Made by a program: the position numbers and the translations under genes. DNA of 64,000 bases. It comes from Prorocentrum cordatum (taxonomy: Eukaryota > Sar > Dinophyceae > Prorocentrales > Prorocentraceae). A model generated the notes under the pieces. That model did not search any database. It saw only the letters and a list, made by a program, of their open reading frames with translations, and was not told the DNA's origin. The first letter of the stretch is position 1, and each line of letters starts with the position of its first letter. The stretch is taken from the NCBI GenBank assembly GCA_963575745.1, contig CAUYUJ010015034.1, positions 52,072 through 116,071 of the forward strand, read 5' to 3'. Shown in pieces: positions 22,094 through 35,588 of the stretch.

Positions 22094-22792
22094 CCCTTTG
22101 CGGGCAGCCCGGGCAGCCCGGCGACGATAACCCGCTCTTGCAAGGCCTCCGAAACGACGGCAGCGACAACGAACTCCTCGGTGAGAACAGATCGTTCTCC
22201 TCGGCGGATATCTCCACGCGCGCTCGGAGTTTGCCCCATCGGCAGGTCCGATCGATCACGCGGGTTGCCCACCTTGCCGCCAGGCTGGCCCGCGGCAAGC
22301 CAATGGGCGCGCGGGCGCGCGAAGGCTTGGCCCTGCCTGCCACGCAACGCAGTTCAGCTTGCCGCTGGGCTGCGCAATGGTGAGTCTCGCCCGTGCGACT
22401 GCCTGGCCCCGTCCCCGTCAGCAACGCGACGCGCGCGGCCGCTACTGCTGCCGCTGCTGCGACACGCGCCAGCGCGCGCAGGCTGGGCGCCCAGCTTGCG
22501 GCCCCGAAGGCACCGCGGCAGACGCCCATTCGGCCTGCTCGCCCAAGCAGGTGTGCTTCTGATCTGCCTCACCGGTGCGACCGGCTGCGAAATCTGCGCC
22601 AGTTACGAAGGCTTCTGCTCGTCGACTCTGCGATCCTGGCCGCGGTTGCCCGCCGGATGCGCGGCGCCCGTGCTCTGAGCGAAGCGGCCCGCGCGCGCCG
22701 TCGCATCCGCCAGGTTCTGCGCGCGCGGGCGCGGCGGCCTGAATCCGGAACGCTCGACTGAATCCCATCGAGCCGCTGGCGCGAAATAAAAA

Positions 22793-26050
<3,258 letters not shown>

Positions 26051-26053
26051 ACA

Positions 26054-26123
26054 CCGCGCAACACCGCTCAACGCCGCTCAGTGAATGGCACGGGGTTGCT
26101 TTGAACGGCGCGGTGTTGCGCGG
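26054..26123. repeat. 14-base perfect inverted repeat, 42-base loop
   Basis: CCGCGCAACACCGC at 26054-26067 pairs with GCGGTGTTGCGCGG at 26110-26123. It lies between two regions with no assigned gene. Expected functions such as a terminator do not apply in a eukaryote. Confidence 0.85.
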
Positions 26124-26129
26124 CTGTGT

Positions 26130-27320
26130 TGCTCTGGCGAGCTATGAGAGAGAATTTCCCAGAAGTTCCTGTGGACAGGACACGGAGGAAAAGTGTCCCC
26201 TGGCCCGAGGTGTCTTTAGGACTTTCAGGAGGCCCCAGGCGGCCTCCAGAGCACCCCGTGCAACGCGCAGCGGGCTCATGGGGCTTCGAAGTGGCGCTGA
26301 ACACCATGGACACAATCGGGCCAAAGACGCCTTCGGGCGCGTCCCAACCGACCTGGCCGTAACGAGCCCCTTGTGTGACGAGCTCCTCGCCCTCGATGTT
26401 TCCCTCTGGCCGCCTGTCCACGTCTTGGGGCGAGGCGAGGGGGTCGTCACGGAAAGGGTCGGTGTGCTGGGGGTCGGTTAGACCGCCCCTGGCTAAGACG
26501 ACCAGGATGAGCACACACCCAGATGGCGAAATCTCTACGAGCAGGCGGGTCTGGAGGACGTGTCGGGCGCATCGGCCGACCCAGAGCGCTCGGGAACGCT
26601 CTGAGAACGACCTACATTCATCGCACACCCGCACCCGTCGGCGCGCTGCGGGGGAAGCGATGCGGGGCAAGCCTTCCCGGGAGGCGGCGGGGCTTCTCAG
26701 AAGCCCTCTGGCCTTCCGACGAGCCCTCCGTGACTTCGGAGAAGGCCAAGAAAGATTCTCAGAAGGTCGGAGGCACTCTGAGCCTTCCCCCAGCAGGCCC
26801 GCTCCCTCTGCCTTCCCCATGGGCGCGCCGCCGACCTTAGGAGAGGTAATGCTTCTGCCCCGCTGCCTCGCTGCAATGACATGTGGGTTCGCTCGATTCT
26901 ACGTCGTGCCCCTCCTCGTCGTCCGCCGACCTTTGGCAGCCCCCGAAGATGGCCGTGTTCCTCCCCCCCCGCCCTGGACGGACCACCCCTCGGCGGCCGG
27001 CGGCCTCGGTGGACCTGCTGCGGGGCCCTCGCCAGTCATCGGTCTCTCTCTCTCTCTCTCGTCCCCCTCCGGCTCCCTCTTCTCCAAGGAGGAGCAGGAG
27101 GAGGAGGAGGAGAAGAAACTGGCTTCTGCCTCCTTCCTCTACTATTCATGCTGCTCCTCCTCCTCCTCCTCCTCCTCCTCCTCCTCCTCCTCCTCCCGCT
27201 CATCCTCTCCTGCTCCTCCCGTTCCTTGTTCGTTGGCATGCCCTGTCCTGGTGAGGCGCCAGCCTGGACAGCAACAAAAACAACACATGAAGTGACATCT
27301 TCCAGAGCGGCGGACGGAAG
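26130..27320. other. Unassigned sequence with CT/TCC microsatellites
   Basis: A minus-strand frame of 250 codons (26068-26820) has fairly balanced composition in its middle (VLILVVLARGGLTDPQHTDP) but no domain I know. 27043-27058 is (TC)n and 27152-27197 is (CTC)n. Nothing else is supported. Confidence 0.35.
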
Positions 27321-27815
27321 GATCTGGATTTCAATAGAACTCCGAAGGTTTCTCCCTTGCAGCGGGATGCTGTTGCGTACTGGGTGTTGTGCTGGAGACG
27401 GGGGCTGTCGTGTACTGGGCATTGCGTTGGAGACGGACAATGCTGAGTACTGGGTGTTGTGTTGAACGCGAAAACACGGCGGGCGGGCGGCGGGGGGCGG
27501 GCCGCTGGCCGGCAGCGAGCGGGCGGATCGGGATTCAAATAAGAATGGAGACGGAGGCTGCCGAGTCCTGGGTTGTGCTGGAGACGGACACTGCTGAATA
27601 CTGCGTGCTGCGTTGAACACGGAGTCGTGGCGGGCGGGCGGCGGGCGACGGGCCTGCTGCGGGCGGGCAGATCGGGATTTCAATAGAACTCCGAAGGTTT
27701 CTCTCTCTTCAAGCGGGATGCTGTTGAATACTGGGTGTTGTGTTGGAGACGGAGGCTGTTGAGTACTGGGTGTTGTGTTGGAGACGGGTGATGTTGAGTA
27801 CTGGGTGTTGTGTTG
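27321..27815. repeat. Composite minisatellite around TACTGGGTGTTGTGTTG
   Basis: Units of about 40 bases (GAGTACTGGGTGTTGTGTTG then GAGACGGAGGCTGTT) alternate with a GC-rich GGGCGGGCGGC block. The lead-in GATTTCAATAGAACTCCGAA plus GCGGGATGCTGTTG occurs at 27329 and again at 27677, giving a higher-order unit of about 350 bases. Confidence 0.85.
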
Positions 27816-27819
27816 AACG

Positions 27820-28735
27820 CTAACCCCCCCAGAAAACACCCCTTGAGGGTGTCCTGGAGGGCCCCCCCCCTAACCCCCTCAAAACCCTGCCTGAGAGGGG
27901 GGTTCCTGGCCCTTGAGAAAGGTTCCAAGGGAATACCCACCAACCCCCTTTAAACCCCCCCAAGAATCCTCCCTGAAGGGGGGTTCCTAGGGGGACCCCC
28001 CCCTCCTAATTCTCCCCCCCATGAAGAATCCTGCGGGGACCCCCCCCCCTCACCCCCCAAACCTCTCTCCCTGAGTGAGGGTTCTGGGCACCAGCCCCTC
28101 CTGACCCCCCCAGACTCCTGTGGGGGGGGGTCCTGGAGTGACCACTCCCTACCCCCTAACCTCCCCAAAAACTCTCCTTGAGGGGAGCCCTTGAGAGGGG
28201 AGCCCTGAAGAGAAAACCTACCAACCACCCCTAACTCCCCCAAGAGCTCCCCCTGAGGTGGGGTTCCGGCGGGGACCCCCCCCCAACCAATCCAAGATCC
28301 TCCATGAGGTGGATTCCTGGAGGCAAAAATCAACCAACCCTTAACACCCCTAACCCCCCAAGAAACTCTCCCTGCGGGGGTGTCTGGGGGACCCCCCTCT
28401 CCCCCCCTAACCTCCCCAACAAACTTCCTTGAGAGGGAGTTCCTGGTGGGAAAACCCACCAAACCTCCCTAACTCACCAAAAATCTTCCTTGAGGGGGGG
28501 GGGTCCGGGTTTTCCCCCCGGGACCTCCGCTCAGGGCGGGCTTTTGGGGCGACCCCCCCGCCCTAACTTCTCATGTAAACACGTCTGGAGGGGGGGGTCC
28601 TGGGGGAAAATTTCCCCCCCTAACGCCCCCCAACACCCTGAGGGGGGATTCCTGGGGGGAAACTCACCAACCCCCCCTAACCCCCCTAAAAAAACGCCCT
28701 GAGCGGGGGGTCGCGGTGGGAAAACCCACCACCAC
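27820..28735. repeat. C/G-rich hairpin-forming repeat array
   Basis: About 14 units of 60-70 bases, each with CCCCCCTAACCCCCC, CAAGAATCCTCCCTGA and GGGGGGTTCCTGG. The C runs and G runs within one unit are complementary, so every unit can fold back. It ends in a TCC microsatellite (28736-28832). Confidence 0.85.
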
Positions 28736-28832
28736 CCCCATCCTCCTCCTCCTCCTCCACCTCCTCCTCCTCCACCTCCTCCTCCTCCACCTCCTCCTCC
28801 TCCTCCTCCTCCTCCTCCTCCACCTCCTCCAC

Positions 28833-29642
28833 ACACCTCCCTCCGATACAGAGGCGGCGCGCACGCTGCCACCCAAGCCCTCGACAGCCAGGGTATCGCA
28901 GGGAACCAGGGCAGCGGCCAGCAAGCCGCATCAAGACTCCGTCCATCAAGCGTGCCAGCTTTTCCTCTGTTCATGGGACGGCACCTCCATCATATGAGCC
29001 ACTAAGAATGGCCTTCCGCGAGAGGTCATCACATAGCGGCCTTACGCGGTGGCTTCTGCAGGCCGCTGATGCGCCACCACGCGGAATCAAAAAGCGCTGA
29101 TGCGAGGCCTGACACGGGCAGCTTAAGCGCGAATGTCCGCGCGGTCAACCCCGACTTGTTTTTTTACGTTATTCGCTGGACCTCGTCACAACGAACATAA
29201 ACGTCGCTCCAACCTCCTGTTGACCCTCGCGGCAAGGCGAACCTGTGCAGGGGTCTACACATCTGCCTCTGTGCCCTCGGCACAATGGGGCGTAGCCCCC
29301 AGGGAAGCCACAAGAAAGCCCCGAAGATCTCCAACATGGCCAAGAAATTCCAAATGTGGCTCCAGGGGTTTCCACAAAGAGATCCCCGTAAGAGAGCCCC
29401 AATCGACCACAAAGAGATTCCCGTAAGTAGGTGCCAGGGCTGGCCATCTTTCGAGGCTGGTCGGGCTGACTCCAGTTTCGATTTGACCGTCCAGCACAAA
29501 ATCTGCAGAGGCCTTATGGCTGCACCAGAAGACCTCAAGAAGCCCATCAGAGGGCAACGCAACAACCATGCAACCTCACGACCGCGCCACGTCACAACAT
29601 CACAACAATGTTTCCCAGGCGACCTCAGGATGATTTCACTCA
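28833..29642. other. Unassigned sequence
   Basis: No gene is recognised. The phrase CACAAAGAGATCCCCGTAAG at 29374 is repeated as CACAAAGAGATTCCCGTAAG at 29410. Opposing open frames of about 100-200 codons exist but show no motif. Confidence 0.4.
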
Positions 29643-29981
29643 GCGTATTCGAGTGAGATCGGCAAACCCATAATGCACGCTGCCTCGATGCTGCGCTGGC
29701 ACGATGCCGTGGGGTGGCAGCTCGATGTATATAACGTGGTGTCCCTGCAAGACTGGGCCACACCGTATGATATTGAGCTGTCGTCAGAAGTGGTGCGAAA
29801 GGTAAGCAGATGGCCTCGATTCAAACAAATATCCACCCTCATCAATGTTAAGATGGCTGCAATATCAAAGCGTGTGCGAATACATGCGAACGAAACGTAT
29901 CCACTGGCCGTCACCAGGTCCGCCACCGTGCCTCTGGGCATGGAGTGGAAGTGTCGTCAGGTCCTTTGCCCAATCCCCTGA
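29643..29981 (+). CDS. Possible small exon, unrecognised
   Basis: The plus frame reads IGKPIMHAASMLRWHDAVGW, QLDVYNVVSLQDWATPYDIE and on through LSSEVVRKV. A GGTAAG follows at 29801-29806 that could be a splice donor. The part after about 29920 is the head of a repeat element and is not part of a gene. The protein-like composition stands out against the flanks, but no family comes to mind. Confidence 0.25.
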   Translation, partial: AYSSEIGKPIMHAASMLRWHDAVGWQLDVYNVVSLQDWATPYDIELSSEVVRKVSRWPRFKQISTLINVKMAAISKRVRIHANETYPLAVTRSATVPLGMEWKCRQVLCPIP

Positions 29982-30355
29982 GCCTCAGTCCTCACTCCTA
30001 ACCTAAGGAAGGGGCCTGGAGCCCAAATTGCAAAATCTCCCGGGGCTTGCCGCGGTTCCCCTGGAGCTTGCCGCGGCTTCCCGCGTGACTTTTTCGGGCC
30101 CCGGACGGCCCCAAGACGGGCCAAGAGGGAGGGTTCTAACAGGCCCTCAAGACGGCCCAAGAGCGCTCCGAGGCGCCCAATGATCGCTCCAAGACGCCCA
30201 AGATGGCCCCAAGACAGCCCAGGAGGACTCCAAGACGCCCCAAGAGGCCTCCAACATGCTTCCTGAGAGGGCATCGAGAGGCCAGAATCGTTCCTGTTCA
30301 TAATTTTTTTGTGTGCTCTCGAGTTCTCGCTTTTCCGCCTTTCCGACGCTCAAGC
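29920..30355 (+). mobile_element. Array element family A, 5' part
   Basis: It begins CCGCCACCGTGCCTCTGGGC, with a GTGCC-TCTG-GGCA(T) hairpin, and matches the head of the complete copy at 42055. A core of CCAAGACGGCCC-type units follows, then the conserved spacer ending TTTCCGACGCTC. The 3' end with its inverted terminus is missing; LINE sequence begins instead. Confidence 0.7.
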
Positions 30356-30458
30356 CTTTTTCTGGAACGTGGCTACACACATCCCTCACACATCCGGATG
30401 CTCCAAATTTTGCTTTGTATCCATTCTTCTCGTGAGGCACTAACACGATCCCACCCCG

Positions 30459-31591
30459 ATGTCTTCTGCAGGCGCTGGTGGCACTGCGCGCGCGCGCCAG
30501 GAACCCCTGTGAGGCATCTTTTGGATCATCCCCTTCTTCCAAATCACCAGCAGCATCGCAAGGCAAGCAGAAGGCTGCTCGTCCTGAAAGCCCGCTGAAC
30601 AGCATGGACGACGACGCAGACCTCCGAGTGCAACGCCATCAACAATTCGAAGGTGATATTGCTGCTGCAGCCTGTCCTGGAGCGGTGGCACTTCAAGGTA
30701 AAGGGGATCAGCGGGGGACATCATCTGGAGATATCAGCATGGCTGCCATCGAAAACATGTTCGAAAGGCAGCTTGCCTTCCACCTGACCCCCATCCACAA
30801 GGACATTGAGGCCATTAAGCTGCACGGCGTGTCCAGAGAGGAATTGGACACCACCCTTGCTCCCATCAAGGCCGACATGAAAGAGCTCGCAGAACGAATT
30901 GAAACTCTTGAAAATATTGGATCCCAGTCGCCTTCCGCAACCTCCGCAGCAGCAGCGAGCCTTACATCACACATTGAACAAAAACTATCGGATTTCGAGA
31001 AGCAGCTCGGCGACCTTACATCAAACAGGGACCGAGAGTGCAATGCAGTTGTCGGTGGACTGGATAACTTTGCGACCATGGACGCGGCCATAACCTTCTT
31101 GAAGGAGCATTTCGACCGTATGGAAGTACCAGCGTACATCGACACCTTCACAAAGGGCGAATATTATCTTCGTTAAATTTGGTAGCGTTGCTTGCCGGGA
31201 CGAGTTCGTCAACATATTCGGCAGGGCGCAGATCAAGCACCAGGGCAACGCAGTTTGGACACGTGCGGATGCGCCTATCGAGCAACGTGTGCCCGAAAGC
31301 TTCTTGTTCGGTTTACGAAAGCGTTGTCTTGGATGGGGCTATTCAAAAGGAAAAGTAACAGTTGATACAACCGAAGCCAAACTCTCTTCTATTGCCCCAA
31401 AACCGATAGTACGAGCTCAAATCGTGGGACACCGTTACCAAATTCAATGGTACGGAGCCTGGGCTGCATGGAACGATCTGACCAACAGCCCAGAAATCAG
31501 GCACCTCACGGACCGGGCGAACGAAGCTTTAACGCGGGCTTCGAAGGGGAATGGGAAAGGGAAGAAGGGGAAGGGCACGGCAAACCATTAG
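30459..31591 (+). pseudogene. LINE 2 ORF1 (RNA-binding/coiled-coil protein), two frameshifts
   Basis: The likely start is ATG 30459 (MSSAGAGG). The frame moves near 30508 to EASFGSSPSSKSPAASQGKQ. A coiled-coil-like region follows (MFERQLAFHLTPIHKDIEAI, LAPIKADMKELAERIETLEN), then a segment DRECNAVVGGLDNFATMDAA. A second frame change at about 31165 leads to IIFVKFGSVACRDEFVNIF, PESFLFGLRKRCLGWGY and a basic tail RASKGNGKGKKGKGTANH with a stop at 31589-31591. This order matches the ORF1-type protein in front of dinoflagellate LINE endonucleases. Its ORF2 follows at once in the same orientation. Confidence 0.65.
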
Positions 31592-31683
31592 AAAACAGGA
31601 CGGTGCATCGGCAATCAAAGTTCACCTACACTGCGAGAGTGGGTAACATTCCCATGCTGGCCCATAACTTGCGGAAGAGTTGC

Positions 31684-32335
31684 ATCTTGGAACGTCGAAG
31701 GCGTCTCGCAGAGCAGCCCGCACAAGGTGCACGAGATTATCAAGCATATGCGCGACCTGGGTATCGCAGTTCTGTGTCTCCAAGAAACACATTACTGCGG
31801 ATCCAATGTTTTTGAATTGGAAAGCCACCTCATTATTTTTACTGGGAGCGAGAGAAACCACAGAGAGTATGCCGGCATAGGCGTCATTATCAGTGGCACC
31901 GTGGGCGAAACAATCAATCAGGGGTTATTTTCAATCAAAAATCGTATGGCTTCTTTGCGTTTGTGAGTGCCCGGAGGTGTACTGATGTTGGTTACAATGT
32001 ATGCTTGGACGAATACGCATTCGTACGATATTCGACATGATTTTCCAGACCTCGACCACGTATGTTGTAATTGCCGGCCACATGGGCCAAACACTTTAAT
32101 CGGGGATTTCAATGCAAGACTTCTGCAAATATTTTAGGGAGAGGAAGATATAATGGGAGAGTCTGCGTTTCACAACTTCATAAGCACATGGACTCCAACG
32201 TCGAACAGAGAGCTGCTAATGGAACTGCGTACCTCAACGGTAACTTGTATCGCTAACACATTTTTTTAAGCTGACAGCGAAGCCAAAGTAAGCTATCATG
32301 ATGTTGGTGCGTCTCCGATGAACCCAATTATCCGC
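31684..32335 (+). pseudogene. LINE 2 ORF2, endonuclease N-terminal part
   Basis: One frame carries the APE-type endonuclease motifs in order: SWNVEGVSQSSPHKVHEIIK, IAVLCLQETHYCGSN, YAGIGVIISG, then NTLIGDFNARLL and SAFHNFISTWTPTSNRELLM. It ends VSYHDVGASPMNPI at about 32330. In-frame stops are TGA 31964-31966, TAG 32135-32137 and TAA 32267-32269. The frame is otherwise kept, so point changes rather than indels killed this part. It is cut off by array elements and resumes at 34965. Confidence 0.8.
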
Positions 32336-32800
32336 CGATCCGGCGTGTTAGTTTCAAGGAGTCTCAGCTACAGCCTCGAGGCTGAGCCTCAGCCTCTGGG
32401 GGGGTTGCCGGGGTGGCTCTGCCGGGGAAGGGGGGATGGAGGGGGGGGGGGGTGCGAGTTTCCGGCGGACGCGTTTTTTGACACCCCTCACAAGGATCGT
32501 GGCATCCGAGGGGGTTCCGAACTCGAGTACCACCCCTCCCGCACCAAGAGCTCCGAGGAGGTCTCCAAGAGGCCCCAAGAAGCGCAGAAGAGGCCCCCAA
32601 GAAGCCCCAAGAGGCTCCCAAGAGACCCACAAGAGGCCCTCTAGTGGCCCCAAGAAGCCCAAGAGGCCCCCAAGAAGCCCCAAGAGGCGCCCAAGAGGCC
32701 CCCAGAAGTCCCAGCCAACCACGAGATCCCAGCCAGCATCCATGATGCCTCTGACCCACCACCCACGCACGGTGGCGGGATAGGCCGACGGCCACTGGAT
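32336..32800 (+). mobile_element. Array element family A, 3' part
   Basis: Core units (CCCCAAGAGGCCCCCAAGAA) lead to the 3' inverted end GCACGGTGGCGG (32767-32778). After it comes a tail of about 22 bases (GATAGGCCGACGGCCACTGG) that can itself pair as GGCC-GAC-GGCC. The complete copy at 42055 ends the same way. The left half holds G-runs (12 G near 32441) and no family A head. Confidence 0.6.
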
Positions 32801-33827
32801 CCGCCGCCCCCTGCTTGCAGGGGTGCACGGCGTGCTGGACGATTCAGGTTTTGGTTTTGGTTCTTTTTCTAAAAGAACTCCCCAGTGGGCTTCGGCCCGT
32901 CCCGCCGGCCACCCGTAATTTTCCCAAAATCCGTCTGTCAATGCCTTTGTTGCCCCAACTTGGCCCAAGATGGCCTCCAAGACGGCCAAGATGGCCCAAG
33001 ATGGCCTCCAAGATGCCTCCCAGACGGCCAAGATGGCCTCCAAGACGGGTAAGATGGCTCCAAGATGCCTCCAAGACGGCCCAAGATGCCCTCCAAGACG
33101 GCCAAGATGGCCCCAAGATGCCTCCAAGATGGCCCAAGAGGCCTCCAAGACGTTCTCCAGGAGAGCCCGAAGAGGCCAAAATCATTGGTTGTCCTTAGGT
33201 TTTTGAAGGTTTTTTGCGTTTTCTTCTTTTCGGCCTTCCGACGGCCCAAGAGGCCCCCAAGATCGCCCAAGAGGCCTCCAAGAAGGCCCTATGACGGCCC
33301 AAGGGCCCCCCAAGACGGCCCCAAGAGCGCCCCAAGACGGCCCAAGAGGCCTCCAAGACGCCCAACATGGCCTCCAAGACGGCCCTGAAGCGCCCCAAGA
33401 GGGCCCCAAGACGGCCCAGAGAGGCCCCCAAGACGGCTCCAGACGGCGTCAGACGGACCAGGAACGCCCTAAGACGGCCAAAGAGACCCCCAGGAAGCCC
33501 CCAAAGGCCCCCAAGAGGCCCAAGGAGGCCCCCAAGATGCCTCCAAGAGGCCTCGAAGAGGCCCCCAAGAAGCCCCCAACAGACCCCAAGGGTGCCCCAA
33601 GAGACTCCTAACAACCCTCATCCTCCTACTCTATTTCTTCCTCTTCCTCTTCCTGTTCATAATCATTCTCTCCCATGTGTTCCCCGAAAGCTTTCCAAAC
33701 CGACTCGGGGAACTCATGGTCCGATAGCTTGGCCAAGCTCTAGTCCAACTTTCGGCCACATCGGCGTTTCCAAAAAGGCAGGGGGCGGCGGTGATTCGCC
33801 GTAGGCGTCTTCGATAAATGCTGAGTT
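32801..33827 (+). mobile_element. Array element family B, copy 1
   Basis: The head begins CCGCCGCCCCCTG and contains successive perfect hairpins: CCCCTGCTTGCAGGGG, GTTCTTTTTCTAAAAGAAC and GGGCTTCGGCCC. Two arrays of CCAAGATGGCCT / CCAAGACGGCCCAAGAGGCC units follow, separated by a conserved spacer (TTTTGAAGG, CTTTTCGGCCTTCCGACGG, near 33196-33250). The 3' inverted end CAGGGGGCGGCGG is at 33779-33791, and a 24-base tail ends CTTCGAT. Conceptual proteins on both strands are translated array. Confidence 0.85.
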
Positions 33828-34853
33828 CCGCCGCCCCCTGCTTGCAGGGGTGCACGGCGTGCTGGACGTTTCAGGTTTTGGTTTTGGTTCTTTTTCTAAA
33901 AGAACTCCCCAATGGGCTTCGGCCCGTCCCGCCGGCCACCCGTAATTTTCCCAAAATCCGTCTGTCAATGCCTTTGTTGCCCCAACTTGGCCCAAGATGG
34001 CCTCCAAGACGGCCAAGATGGCCCAAGATGGCCTCCAAGATGCCTCCCAGACGGCCAAGATGGCCTCCAAGACGGGTAAGATGGCTCCAAGATGCCTCCA
34101 AGACGGCCCAAGATGCCCTCCAAGACGGCCAAGATGGCCCCAAGATGCCTCCAAGATGGCCCAAGAGGCCTCCAAGACGTTCTCCAGGAGAGCCCGAAGA
34201 GGCCAAAATCATTGGTTTTCCTTAGGTTTTTGAAGGTTTTTTGCGTTTTCTTCTTTTCGGCCTTCCGACGGCCCAAGAGGCCCCCAAGATCGCCCAAGAG
34301 GCCTCCAAGAAGGCCCTATGACGGCCCAAGGGCCCCCCAAGACGGCCCCAAGAGCGCCCCAAGACGGCCCAAGAGGCCTCCAAGACGCCCAACATGGCCT
34401 CCAAGACGGCCCTGAAGCGCCCCAAGAGGGCCCCAAGACGGCCCAGAGAGGCCCCCAAGACGGCTCCAGACGGCGTCAGACGGACCAGGAACGCCCTAAG
34501 ACGGCCAAAGAGACCCCCAGGAAGCCCCCAAAGGCCCCCAAGAGGCCCAAGGAGGCCCCCAAGATGCCTCCAAGAGGCCTCGAAGAGGCCCCCAAGAAGC
34601 CCCCAACAGACCCCAAGGGTGCCCCAAGAGACTCCTAACAACCCTCATCCTCCTACTCTATTTCTTCCTCTTCCTCTTCCTGTTCATAATCATTCTCTCC
34701 CATGTGTTCCCCGAAAGCTTTCCAAACCGACTCGGGGAACTCATGGTCCGATAGCTTGGCCAAGCTCTAGTCCAACTTTCGGCCACATCGGCGTTTCCAA
34801 AAAGGCAGGGGGCGGCGGTGATTCGCCGTAGGCGTCTTCGATAAATGCTGAGT
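33828..34853 (+). mobile_element. Array element family B, copy 2 (tandem duplicate)
   Basis: It is identical to the preceding 1,027 bases at all but three positions I could find: GACGATTCAGG/GACGTTTCAGG, CCCCAGTGGG/CCCCAATGGG and GGTTGTCC/GGTTTTCC. The near identity includes the junk between element end and next head (AAATGCTGAGT), so the unit was duplicated as a block after insertion, or the assembly collapsed or expanded here. Confidence 0.9.
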
Positions 34854-34964
34854 GAGAGGAGGGGAAAGAAAAAGAGAGGCGGGACGAGGGCGAAGAAGGA
34901 TCACATCAGTCGGAGCGCCCCGGATCGGCGGCACTGGCCGAAGGCCACTACAATACCAAGCAAA

Positions 34965-35276
34965 TTTAACAGCTTGACCACGCCGTCGCCGATTTCAAGT
35001 GGCTGCAGAATGTCCTGAGCATTTGGAACGACCGTCGCATAGCTTTACAATCACACCACTTTCTGTGCATTATTGATCTGGACATCAATAACCCCAAAAC
35101 ACCTCGGAGACCAGGGCCACCGCGATACTATTGGAAGGTTGTACGCAATGAGGACAGCATGCTGGGCAACTCAACGGGGCCAGGACGATGCTTTTTGAGA
35201 AGACCGAGGAAGGCAGACGCGACAGTGACACGTGACAGCAGCCTGCACGAGACTTCGACACAGCGCCCCTAGGCCA
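34965..35276 (+). pseudogene. LINE 2 ORF2, endonuclease C-terminal part
   Basis: The frame reads QLDHAVADFKWLQNVLSIWN, DRRIALQSHHFLCIIDLDIN, then PRRPGPPRYYWKVVRN and on to a TAG near 35273. The SHHF is the position of the terminal catalytic His (SDH-type motif) of APE endonucleases. It joins logically to the part ending at 32330, about 2.6 kb upstream, which was separated by families A and B. Confidence 0.75.
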
Positions 35277-35520
35277 CTCGGGGAAGCTTAAATGCATTGA
35301 CACTGGAAGGAGAAAGAGCGGGCGGGAGGGAGGGATAACTTGAGCCGACACAAGTGCGGCCCCTCAATGCTGCTACGCATGCTTCCCTATGAAAAATGAT
35401 CCAGCACGTTGGGCAACTCAACGAGGCCAGGATGATGCTTTTTGAAAAGACCGAGGAAGGCAAACGAGACAGTGACACGTGACAGCAGGCTGCACGAGAC
35501 CTCGACACAGCGCCCACTCC
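35158..35520 (+). repeat. LINE segment duplicated around a 127-base spacer
   Basis: 35158-35275 (GCTGGGCAACTCAACGGGGC, to CACAGCGCCC) recurs at 35403-35520 with about ten differences. The spacer ends in a 64-base block (35339-35402: ACTTGAGCCGACACAAGTGC) that is found again at 39250-39313, at the other end of the DIRS-like element. Confidence 0.85.
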
Positions 35521-35588
35521 CGCATGGTAAGGCATGGCCGCAGGCCGCATACAAGAACTAACACAATTATGTCACTGTCTGGTCAAAT

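Noticed and set aside
32801-34853. Open frames of 75-145 codons on both strands in CCAAGACGG arrays (Trp/Ser/Leu/Gly- or Lys/Pro/Arg-rich)
   Set aside because: The array unit is near a multiple of three, so every frame stays open; the peptides are periodic translations of the repeat and recur in all array copies.
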